Of a stretch of 13,167 nt of DNA, positions 1 through 5,650 are shown piece after piece (position 1 is the first letter of the stretch; the number at the start of each line of letters is the position of its first letter). The notes under the pieces were generated by a model. That model made no database searches. It saw only the letters and a list, made by a program, of their open reading frames with translations, and was not told where the DNA came from. Source of the DNA: an uncultured Eubacteriales bacterium (GTDB taxonomy: Bacteria > Bacillota > Clostridia > Oscillospirales > Oscillospiraceae); assembly GCA_900546485.1 (NCBI GenBank), contig URDK01000080.1, positions 1 through 13,167 on the forward strand, written 5' to 3'. Both the position numbers and the translations under genes were made by a program.

Positions 1-64
1 TCTCGTCAAGTATCACTGCCTTCGTATAAGTGGAGCCGACGTCGCATCCTCCGTAGTACTTCAT
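1..64 (-). CDS. 2-hydroxyacyl-CoA dehydratase activator (ASKHA ATPase), N-terminal fragment
   Basis: Only the first 21 codons are inside the window; the gene runs off the left edge. The start, MKYYGGCDVGSTYTKAVILD, carries the phosphate-1 motif DVGSTYTKA, typical of the BadF/BadG/BcrA/BcrD/HgdC activators. In that family a homodimer holding one [4Fe-4S] cluster hydrolyses ATP to push a low-potential electron into the dehydratase. The ATG at 64 is preceded by an AGGAGG site about ten bases upstream. The gene lies 46 bases downstream of the large dehydratase subunit on the same strand, the usual place for its activator. The CxxC cluster ligands of the family would lie outside the window and could not be checked. 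A glucokinase-like or other ASKHA protein is the alternative, but the context argues strongly against it. Confidence 0.85.
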   Translation of the reverse strand, partial: MKYYGGCDVGSTYTKAVILDE

Positions 65-110
65 TATATAATCTTCCTCCTAATAATCTTTTTATTTGAT
101 CACAAGAGAT

Positions 111-1850
111 TTACCAGGTGATGTCGTCCTCGAACTCGATGAGGCTCTCGTCCGTGGGCTCCGCCTGAATGATGGCGCGCATGTAGTTGGAGACCTTGGC
201 GCGCATGTCGCGGCGGGAAACGGTACGCGGGTCCATGAGGTCGTGCTCGACCCAGATGAGGTGCAGGCCGCGCTCACGCGCCTGCTCGTCGAACAGGCCC
301 TGCAGACCGGCCATCGTCTTGCAGCAGACATGCTGGTACATGATGATGAAGTTGGCGTTGAACTGCTCGCAGACCTTCCACAGCTCGTCGAGAACGTGGA
401 CGTAGCCGCCGTTGGTGTGCTTACGCATGACCATGCGCTCGTACAGGCGGGCGAGGTCGCGGATGGCCTCCTCGTGGTCCTGAGTCTCAAGCTGCTTGGT
501 GAAGTTGAGGCTCTCCATCTCGACCAGGACGCCCATGCCCCAGGCGTTGGCCAGCCAGTTCGAGAAGTTCGCGTAGTAGTGGGCCGGGCAGCTCCACACA
601 ACGGCGCGGTACTTCATCGGGTGACGGTAGGGGTTGCACTTCTCCTCGTAGGACTGGTACATCAGCTTGCGGACCTTGTAGAAGGTCTTCATGACGCTGG
701 GCTCCAGGCCGCCGTCCATCTCGTAGTTCCACTTGCGGAACAGCTCGTAGCAGGGGCCGATGAGCTGCGGATACGGCGTGGAGTTCATCTCCCACTTCTC
801 CATCTCCATGGTCGTCTGCTCGTTGAAGCGGCGGATGACCTCGAAGTAGTGGTCCCAATCCCACTTCTCACCGGTGAGTTCCTCGACCCATTTGATGCAG
901 TGCCACATATCCTGCGCGCCGCACTCGACGGTGTCCTCGTCGTCGTAGCGGACCGGCAGCGTGAGCGGGAAGGTCGGGAGCTTGAAGCGGCGGTCCTGAT
1001 AGCTGGTGGCCATGTCGGAGCCGTCGCAGGGGGTGGAGGTGGAGATGAAGCCGAGGCCGCAGTGCGGCAGGGCGTCCAGGATGGCGCAGCCGCATTCGCT
1101 GGTCGGCACGGGGCAGGTATCGGAGGGCAGGCCGTAGCTCTCGACGGCGTCGATGTACGGGATGCAGATGAGCTGGTCGAGCTCGGAGACGAGGAACATC
1201 GGGATGAGCTGGTACGGGATACCGATGAGGCCCGGGAAACCGGCCATCATCTGAGCCATCGTCATCTCGTCGAACAGCATCAGCTTGTCGTTGATCTTGT
1301 CGTTGCCGCCGATGCGACGGTCGGCCATGAGCAGCGTGGCGATGACGTTCTCGACGTAGCGGTAGACGTCGGCCAGCAGCAGGCGGTTCATCGTGACGGC
1401 GCGGCCGCGCACACCGAGGGTGTTGCGGTCGAAGAAGGCCACGGAGGCGAGATAGGAGCTGAACCAGCGGTACTCAAAGAGGCCCAGGGCTATGCTCAGG
1501 GGGTCGCGCATGACCATCTTTATCATGTCCGCCCAGAGGATGAGCCAGTTCTGGAAGTCGCGGGCGGTGGACTCAAGGCCCTTCCACTCGCGGCGCGTGA
1601 AGGCTATGGAGCCCTTCTGGTACAGGCGGCCGAGCTGACGCTCGCCGTTTATGAAGCGGTCCCATTTCTCGGCGGGGCTGAGGGCGATGAAGTCCTTTAC
1701 CTCGCTCTGGATGCGCTCCTTGTCCATGCGCAGCTTGTTGGCCTGCTTCTTGCCGAAGTCCTTCCAGTCGATCTCGGAGATCATTCCCTTCCAGATCTTG
1801 AGGTCGCTGGGGACATTTTTCTTTATCCACTCAATATTGGTTTTAAGCAT
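111..1850 (-). CDS. 2-hydroxyacyl-CoA dehydratase / benzoyl-CoA reductase family subunit, N-terminally extended (579 aa)
   Basis: A member of the HgdB/FldB/BcrB-type Fe-S family, whose heterodimers use ATP-activated electrons for syn-dehydration of 2-hydroxyacyl-CoA or for aromatic-ring reduction. Family landmarks begin late: a region around 215-250 with DTCPVP (C246), then STPCDG (C275) followed by a proline-rich LPTFPLTLPVR stretch, a helical segment ending in NEQ (344), and a C-terminal HVCCK (C509/C510) at the usual third cysteine position, followed by the family tail with RRDMRAKVSN. Known subunits are about 375-480 residues; here roughly the first 190 residues, mostly helical and basic, have no counterpart that I recognise. 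There are 14 cysteines. The ATG at 1850 has AAGGAGG inside the last codons of the upstream small subunit, one base away, so translation is coupled. The substrate cannot be told from sequence. Confidence 0.85.
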   Translation of the reverse strand: MLKTNIEWIKKNVPSDLKIWKGMISEIDWKDFGKKQANKLRMDKERIQSEVKDFIALSPAEKWDRFINGERQLGRLYQKGSIAFTRREWKGLESTARDFQNWLILWADMIKMVMRDPLSIALGLFEYRWFSSYLASVAFFDRNTLGVRGRAVTMNRLLLADVYRYVENVIATLLMADRRIGGNDKINDKLMLFDEMTMAQMMAGFPGLIGIPYQLIPMFLVSELDQLICIPYIDAVESYGLPSDTCPVPTSECGCAILDALPHCGLGFISTSTPCDGSDMATSYQDRRFKLPTFPLTLPVRYDDEDTVECGAQDMWHCIKWVEELTGEKWDWDHYFEVIRRFNEQTTMEMEKWEMNSTPYPQLIGPCYELFRKWNYEMDGGLEPSVMKTFYKVRKLMYQSYEEKCNPYRHPMKYRAVVWSCPAHYYANFSNWLANAWGMGVLVEMESLNFTKQLETQDHEEAIRDLARLYERMVMRKHTNGGYVHVLDELWKVCEQFNANFIIMYQHVCCKTMAGLQGLFDEQARERGLHLIWVEHDLMDPRTVSRRDMRAKVSNYMRAIIQAEPTDESLIEFEDDITW

Positions 1851-1851
1851 C

Positions 1852-3048
1852 TTATTTGACCTCCTTGCCCTGCTGGATGCGTTTTATCTCCAGGGATTCC
1901 ACGAAGGCCTGGAAGCGGGTGCGGAGCTGGCCGGATGTCTTGGCGTTGTAGGGACGGTCTATGGTGAGCACGGGGTGGCCGTAGTCCTCATGCTGGATGT
2001 GGCTGGCCAGCGCGCGCTCGAAGCCCCAGAAGTCGCAGAACTTGACGTTCTCGTAGATAATGCCGTCGGCGTTGAACTCCCGGGCCAGGCGATCTGCGGT
2101 CTCGCGGCGCTGGAAGATCTTCTCGTCGGACATGAAGCGCGGGCATTCGCTCGTGATGAGGTAGTGGCGGCAGATCTGGACGAGAGCGGGCTCCTCGTCG
2201 TTCAGCTCTATCACTTCCCTGCCGGGGAACACGCCGAAGCAGAAGCGGTCGAACGCTATGAACGCGCCTGCATCCTCGAGCATGCGGGTAAGGTTGGGGT
2301 CGTCCACCTCGGAGCCGACGATGCCCACACGGCAGCGGTACCAGGGCTTCGGGTCGACCTTGCGGTTGCGGATCTCCTCCAGGGTCTCCTGCAGGTAGGG
2401 CAGGATGAGCTGCTGCGGACAGCAGAAGCTGACCATGTTGATGATGTGGAACTCGTAGCCGGTGATGGGCGGATTCTCGAGCTTGCGGAACTCGCTTATC
2501 TCCGTTATGATCCGGCAGATCTCGTTGTGGCGGGCCACGGCATCACGCAGAGCGGCGTCGGAAACGTCCACGCCCAGCTTCTCGTGCATCGTGTTGAGCA
2601 CCCGGTTCTGCATCTGGGTGACGTAGTGCTTGAGGGTGTAGTCCGTATACTTATACGGGATATCCGCGTGGGTAACGAAGAAATTCGGCTTCTCTACGCA
2701 CTTGAGCAGCTCGATATTCTCCATGCAGCGGTTCATCTGCGCGCAGGCGTCGACGCCGCAGATGCCGTCCAGGAAGTTGTAGCCGCCCTCGATTGCCCTC
2801 TCCAGCAGTGCGCGGCAGTACTCACAGGTGTAGTTCGACATGTAATAAGAGGCTATGTCTATACTGCCCGTGTTCGGCGCGCGCATTCTCACGGAGAAGC
2901 AGTTGTCTACGTTGAGAAGCACCTCAGGCATGTGGTAGCAGGTGTAGCCCAGAGCGAGCTTGCCCTCATCCTTAGCCTTGCGGACCAGCTCGTTGTTCGT
3001 CTCCTCGAGCAGGTTCTCAAAGTAGATCAGATGCTTTAGATCTTTCAA
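1852..3048 (-). CDS. 2-hydroxyacyl-CoA dehydratase / benzoyl-CoA reductase family subunit (398 aa)
   Basis: The partner subunit, of standard family length (about 375-410). Visible landmarks are YTCYHMPE (C37, the family's CxxxPxE-like entry), YTCEYC (C75, C78), GICGVDAC (C97, C102), C108, a mid-protein VGIVGSEVDDPNL segment, DRFCFG (C270), the C-terminal KFCDFWG (C338) and the closing TRFQAFVESLE typical of HgdB-like proteins. It should bind a [4Fe-4S] cluster or a double cubane; 16 cysteines is many for this length. Translation appears to begin at a TTG (3048) behind AGAGGTG, since no in-frame ATG fits nearby. It lies 15 bases after the CooC-like gene and one base before the large subunit, clearly one operon. 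Relatives include dehydratases, benzoyl-CoA reductases and double-cubane proteins; I cannot choose between them. Confidence 0.87.
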   Translation of the reverse strand: MKDLKHLIYFENLLEETNNELVRKAKDEGKLALGYTCYHMPEVLLNVDNCFSVRMRAPNTGSIDIASYYMSNYTCEYCRALLERAIEGGYNFLDGICGVDACAQMNRCMENIELLKCVEKPNFFVTHADIPYKYTDYTLKHYVTQMQNRVLNTMHEKLGVDVSDAALRDAVARHNEICRIITEISEFRKLENPPITGYEFHIINMVSFCCPQQLILPYLQETLEEIRNRKVDPKPWYRCRVGIVGSEVDDPNLTRMLEDAGAFIAFDRFCFGVFPGREVIELNDEEPALVQICRHYLITSECPRFMSDEKIFQRRETADRLAREFNADGIIYENVKFCDFWGFERALASHIQHEDYGHPVLTIDRPYNAKTSGQLRTRFQAFVESLEIKRIQQGKEVK

Positions 3049-3063
3049 ATGTTTACACCTCTC

Positions 3064-3831
3064 TTATAAAATCTCTATTTTTCGGAGTGCTTCCCTCACC
3101 CCGTAGAGCACCTGGGAATCCGGGGGGAGCTCAAATACGCTCTTGCCCTGGATGTCGTTTGCGGCGTGGGTGTCGTCCGCCGGTATGAACGCGAGCACCT
3201 CCACGCCCGGAATGTCGATGAACTGGTTCAGCTCCGGGTTCGTGACCCGGTTGATGATGGCGCCGATGTGGTCGTACATCACCAGCTCGTCCGCGACTTC
3301 CTTTATCGTCTCCGCAACCTTCGTCCCCTTCCGGCTCTGGTCCGAGATGAGGATGAGGTGCGTGACCTTCTCCATGACGCGGCGCTGTATCTGCTCGATA
3401 CCCGCCTCGCCGTCTATTACAACATAGTCGAAGTCGTTCGCCAACATGCTTACAACTTCTTTGAGGTAGGCGTTCACGCTGCAATAGCAGCCCTCATTCT
3501 CGGGGCGGCCTATTGCGAGGAAGGAAAAGCCCTTGGTCTCGACCATAGTGTCGAAGATCCTGAAGCGGGACTCGTTGAGCATCTCTATGGCCTCACGCGG
3601 GCGTCCGTCCTCCGCGCTCTTGATGACGGCGCGGCGGATGTCGTCCAGCGAGGAAGTGACCTTGATGCCCAGCGCCGTCGAGAGGCCAACGGCCGGGTCC
3701 GCGTCGATGGCCAGTATCTTCGCGCCCGGACGGTCCTCCGTCAGCACGCGGACGATGCTCGCCGCCAGCGAGGTCTTGCCGACTCCGCCCTTTCCTGCCA
3801 GCGCTATTATCTTTGCCCTGCTCTCGCCCAT
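3064..3831 (-). CDS. cooC: CooC-like P-loop ATPase (nickel insertion / MinD-ParA superfamily)
   Basis: The 255-residue product is a deviant-Walker-A ATPase: GKGGVGKT at 13-20, DADP at 43-46, a CxC motif (GCYC, C115 and C117) and the CooC-type VVIDGEAG at 137-144. In CooC the CxC pair of a dimer binds Ni or Zn, and ATP-driven dimer changes help load nickel into carbon monoxide dehydrogenase or acetyl-CoA synthase. The ATG at 3831 was chosen because GGGAGG lies about eight bases upstream; a longer frame from 3936 lacks such a site and would add 35 low-similarity residues. It is the first gene of the dehydratase operon and stands back to back with the CooT-family gene. No CODH gene is in the window, so its client may be elsewhere or may be the dehydratase itself. 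CooC-type ATPase is well supported; the client is not. Confidence 0.82.
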   Translation of the reverse strand: MGESRAKIIALAGKGGVGKTSLAASIVRVLTEDRPGAKILAIDADPAVGLSTALGIKVTSSLDDIRRAVIKSAEDGRPREAIEMLNESRFRIFDTMVETKGFSFLAIGRPENEGCYCSVNAYLKEVVSMLANDFDYVVIDGEAGIEQIQRRVMEKVTHLILISDQSRKGTKVAETIKEVADELVMYDHIGAIINRVTNPELNQFIDIPGVEVLAFIPADDTHAANDIQGKSVFELPPDSQVLYGVREALRKIEIL

Positions 3832-3857
3832 TGCAAAATCCTCCCTGTATGTGAAGG

Positions 3858-3889
3858 AGCGGGCACGCCTTCCGGCGGGCCCTCCCGCT
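3858..3889 (-). other. GC-rich hairpin in the leader of the cooC-dehydratase operon
   Basis: In minus-strand RNA an AGCGGG arm pairs with CCCGCT. The interval between them contains a second small hairpin, CGCC-GGAA-GGCG. The structure sits between the predicted transcription start near 3935 and the cooC-like ATG at 3831. There is no U-run after it, so it is not a simple terminator. It does not match a riboswitch class that I can recognise. Chance pairing in GC-rich DNA is possible. Confidence 0.3.
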
Positions 3890-3941
3890 GCACGCCAAAC
3901 TGTGAAAATGTATTCTTTTTGACATTTGCTTTTCATTTAAC

Positions 3942-3970
3942 AAAATACCACATCACTCCCCGTTTTTCAA
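3942..3970 (-). promoter_or_regulatory. Promoter of the cooC-dehydratase operon
   Basis: On the minus strand there is a TTGAAA -35 box (3965-3970), a 17-base spacer and a TATTTT -10 box (3942-3947). A TG one base upstream of the -10 gives it an extended form. The leader to the ATG at 3831 would be about 100 bases. It lies in the 362-base divergent gap (3832-4193), which otherwise holds the leader hairpin and the opposite promoter. I saw no convincing NikR-type palindrome there. Confidence 0.65.
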
Positions 3971-4112
3971 GGGTTACTGTACAATTCTATTTGAGTTTGT
4001 GCAAATTTAACGCCCGTGTATGTCAATAATGTGCAAAGAGAGCAGAAATTTTGGTATATTCTGGTTATCTGCTCACTGGGCGGCCCGGCGGATGAGGGCG
4101 GAGGAATTTTTG

Positions 4113-4141
4113 TTGAATGTGGGTCTGGGCTGTGATATGAT
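4113..4141 (+). promoter_or_regulatory. Promoter of the His-rich protein / CooT operon
   Basis: A TTGAAT -35 box (4113-4118) and a TATGAT -10 box (4136-4141) are spaced by 17 bases on the plus strand. The start of transcription would be near 4148, giving a leader of about 45 bases to the ATG at 4194. It points away from the cooC-operon promoter, about 140 bases apart. Confidence 0.55.
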
Positions 4142-4193
4142 TTAATGTACGGGCGCAGGCCGCGTCACGGACAGACCCGAAGGAGGCATGAAT

Positions 4194-4532
4194 ATGTTTA
4201 CAAAAAGCATGGCCCTGCACGAGGGCGGGCACGGGCACGCGGGCTGCTGCGGCGAGCACGAGCATGAGCACGCGCACGAGCATGTCTGCGGCCATCATCA
4301 CGAGCACGGCGCGGAGGTGCCGGAGCTGTCTGCGGAGCAGACGGCCGCGCTGATGAGCTACATGACGGAGCACAACCGTAGCCACGCGTCGGAGCTGCAC
4401 GGTGTAGCTCACTCGCTGGAGAAGCAGGGCAAGGCCGAAGCTGCGAAGCTGGTAGCGGAGGCGGTGCACTATTTTGACCACGGCAACGACAAGCTGGAGG
4501 AAGCGCTCCGGCTGGTAAAGGGGGAACAGTGA
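4194..4532 (+). CDS. Metal-binding protein with His/Cys-rich N-terminus and helical C-terminus
   Basis: The 112-residue product has two halves. Residues 9-38 hold 12 histidines and 3 cysteines, with an alternating His-Glu run at 22-30 and a triple His at 34-36. Residues 45-112 are predicted amphipathic helix, with more scattered His (for example HNRSH and HYFDH). No signal peptide or membrane segment is seen, so it should be cytoplasmic. Such histidine tracts chelate nickel, cobalt or zinc. Coupling to a CooT-family gene and position opposite a CooC-like gene suggest nickel storage or delivery, similar in role to CooJ, although CooJ carries its His tract at the C-terminus. The ATG at 4194 was preferred to that at 4188 because AGGAGG ends seven bases before it and only one base before the other. 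The family is not recognised by name. Confidence 0.75.
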   Translation: MFTKSMALHEGGHGHAGCCGEHEHEHAHEHVCGHHHEHGAEVPELSAEQTAALMSYMTEHNRSHASELHGVAHSLEKQGKAEAAKLVAEAVHYFDHGNDKLEEALRLVKGEQ

Positions 4533-4720
4533 TGTGCCTTTCGGACGCCTTTGAGCTGGTAAACGGCGAGCGCAAGCCGCTGATGAACTACGTATCGGGC
4601 ATCAGTGTGGACGAGAACGGCGTAACGCTGACGGACATGCTGGGTGCACGCAAGACAGTAGCGGGCACGCTCAAGAGCGTGGACCTGACGAAAAACGTGA
4701 TATTGATAGAAGCCAAATGA
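4532..4720 (+). CDS. cooT: CooT-family nickel-binding protein
   Basis: A 62-residue protein beginning MCLSDAF, with the invariant Cys2 that binds Ni(II) in CooT dimers. The rest follows the family pattern: a central GISVDENGVTLTDMLG strand pair and the closing VDLTKNVILIE. In Rhodospirillum rubrum CooT works with CooC and CooJ in nickel supply to carbon monoxide dehydrogenase. Other members occur in anaerobes with or without that enzyme. The ATG shares its A with the TGA stop of the upstream His-rich gene (TGATG), so the two are translationally coupled; a GGGGG stretch seven bases upstream serves as ribosome site. A strong terminator follows at once. Confidence 0.85.
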   Translation: MCLSDAFELVNGERKPLMNYVSGISVDENGVTLTDMLGARKTVAGTLKSVDLTKNVILIEAK

Positions 4721-4721
4721 G

Positions 4722-4752
4722 AAACCGCCGCCCGGAGGGGCGGCGGTTTTTT
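4722..4752 (+). terminator. Rho-independent terminator of the His-rich/cooT operon
   Basis: A 12-bp perfect stem, AAACCGCCGCCC against GGGCGGCGGTTT, with a GGAG loop is followed directly by a run of T. It starts two bases after the cooT stop codon. Confidence 0.92.
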
Positions 4753-4771
4753 GCTGCGCGCAGCGCGTTTA

Positions 4772-4809
4772 AAAGTTTCGTCCACCTTTGAAAAGGTGGA
4801 CGAAACTTT
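4772..4809. terminator. 18-bp perfect palindrome, probable bidirectional terminator between convergent genes
   Basis: The arm AAAGTTTCGTCCACCTTT (4772-4789) is repeated inverted at 4792-4809 with only two bases between. A-rich and T-rich ends on both sides allow termination in either direction. It abuts the vanY stop codon (4809-4811) and so mainly serves that minus-strand gene. A palindrome this perfect may also be a member of a dispersed repeat family. Confidence 0.65.
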
Positions 4810-5531
4810 CACACCTGGGGCGCGGCAAGATACTCCTCCAGGCAGAGGTCGTTTTCCATTATGTAAACCGCGGCCTCCTCGCCCACGTAGCGGAAATGCC
4901 AGGGCTCCCACACTATCCCCGTGATGTCGGACTTGTCCGGCGGATACCGCAATATGAACCCATACTCCGCGCAGTGCTCTTTAAGCCACACTGCCTCCTC
5001 CGTCTCCGCCCAGCCCTCATCCAGGTCGGGATGTGCGTTGGAGATTATGTCAACCGCAAGCCCCAGTTGGTGCTCGCTCGTGCCGGGGCGGGCGACCTCG
5101 TCGGCGGCGATCTCCTCGGCCTCGGCGCGCTCCAGGCCCGTCTCGGCCATCACGCGCTCGACCTTGTCCTCAAAGAGCTGCTCCTGATACGCCCAGCTGC
5201 GCCAGCCGGAGGTGACCACCAGGTCCAGACCGGCCTCGCGGCCCGCCTGCAGCAGCGCGCGCAGCGGCACCACGGCGCGGATATCGAACAGATACCCCCC
5301 GTCTGCCTCCGCGGTCTCGGGCTCAAAGTCCTCTGAAAGCGGGTTATCCTCGTTCACCAGCGTCAGCCGCCAATCGGCCTCGCGCTCCAGCTCCGGCAGC
5401 TCAGGCAGCGGGTCCGTGTCCGAGGCCGGCGGCGAGCTCGTCTCCGGCGCGGCCGTCGTGAAGGCCATGACGCCCATGCCCAGCAGCGCCGCCAGCAGAA
5501 AGGCAAAAAGAATACCCGATAGTCTTTTCAT
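4809..5531 (-). CDS. VanY-type D-alanyl-D-alanine carboxypeptidase, membrane anchored
   Basis: A 240-residue zinc peptidase that should remove the terminal D-Ala from peptidoglycan stem peptides on the outer face of the membrane. Residues 5-24 form a hydrophobic anchor, 28-75 are a Pro/Glu-rich linker, and the VanY domain covers about 80-235. Its motifs are SGWRSWAYQEQLF, SEHQLGLAVD (zinc ligands H154 and D161) and WEPWHFRYVG (E209 and H212), so the catalytic set is complete. The ATG at 5531 follows an AAAGGAG site; an upstream in-frame ATG at 5585 lies inside a hairpin and would add 18 unlikely residues. It lies downstream of a two-component operon, with regulator-like repeats in its promoter region. 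No vanHAX genes are present, so a resistance role is not shown. Confidence 0.88.
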   Translation of the reverse strand: MKRLSGILFAFLLAALLGMGVMAFTTAAPETSSPPASDTDPLPELPELEREADWRLTLVNEDNPLSEDFEPETAEADGGYLFDIRAVVPLRALLQAGREAGLDLVVTSGWRSWAYQEQLFEDKVERVMAETGLERAEAEEIAADEVARPGTSEHQLGLAVDIISNAHPDLDEGWAETEEAVWLKEHCAEYGFILRYPPDKSDITGIVWEPWHFRYVGEEAAVYIMENDLCLEEYLAAPQV

Positions 5532-5565
5532 AGCTTGCTCCTTTCTCCAAGGAGCGGCAAGAAAC

Positions 5566-5593
5566 CGCCCTGTATGTATAAGCATACAGGGCG
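5566..5593. repeat. Inverted repeat upstream of vanY
   Basis: An 11-bp perfect inverted repeat (CGCCCTGTATG at 5566-5576 and CATACAGGGCG at 5583-5593) with a six-base loop. On the minus strand it is followed by GGTTTCTTG, a poor U-tract, so it is a weak terminator at best. It may instead be an operator or a leader hairpin of vanY. Confidence 0.45.
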
Positions 5594-5595
5594 CT

Positions 5596-5650
5596 TGTAT
5601 CGTATTTTCGTCAGACTTGTATCATTTTCGCATCATTTTTGCAATTTTTT
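5596..5650. promoter_or_regulatory. 11-bp-phased direct repeats, putative response-regulator site upstream of vanY
   Basis: Read on the plus strand, units start every 11 bases: TGTATCGTATT (5596), a degenerate unit (5607), TGTATCATTTT (5618), CGCATCATTTT (5629) and TGCAATTTTTT (5640). OmpR/PhoB-type regulators bind direct repeats at this spacing. The same core occurs upstream of the response-regulator gene at 8004-8025. A tentative minus-strand -10 for vanY is TATGCT (5581-5586). The whole 118-base gap before vanY is taken up by these repeats, the inverted repeat and the ribosome site. Confidence 0.5.

Noticed and set aside
96..1859. Long plus-strand open frame of 587 codons over the dehydratase large subunit
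   Set aside because: It is a mirror frame of a strongly recognisable gene on the other strand, has no ribosome site, and translates to a Val/His/Ala-rich sequence without domain motifs. GC-rich codon bias keeps such antisense frames open.
1651..3039. Plus-strand frame of 462 codons across the two dehydratase subunits
   Set aside because: It spans the antisense of two genes and their junction, and has no domain or ribosome site.
3064..3936. Longer form of the CooC-like protein starting at 3936
   Set aside because: The extra 35 residues come from the leader hairpin region and lack a ribosome site, while the ATG at 3831 has a strong one and gives the family's usual N-terminus.
4248..4308. Repeated CACGAG-like units as a tandem DNA repeat or CRISPR-like array
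   Set aside because: They are codons of the alternating His-Glu tract of a real gene; there are no spacers and no repeat beyond the protein motif.
4065..4481. Minus-strand frame opposite the His-rich gene
   Set aside because: It is the antisense of the repeated His/Glu codons. The plus-strand frame has a promoter, a ribosome site, coupling to cooT and a terminator.
3064..4720. Presence of carbon monoxide dehydrogenase in the window
   Set aside because: Only accessory-type genes are seen; no frame has CODH or ACS cluster motifs.
4753..4764. Palindrome GCTGCGCGCAGC
   Set aside because: Short, GC-only, and lying between two terminators; expected by chance in such DNA and without a partner elsewhere in the window.
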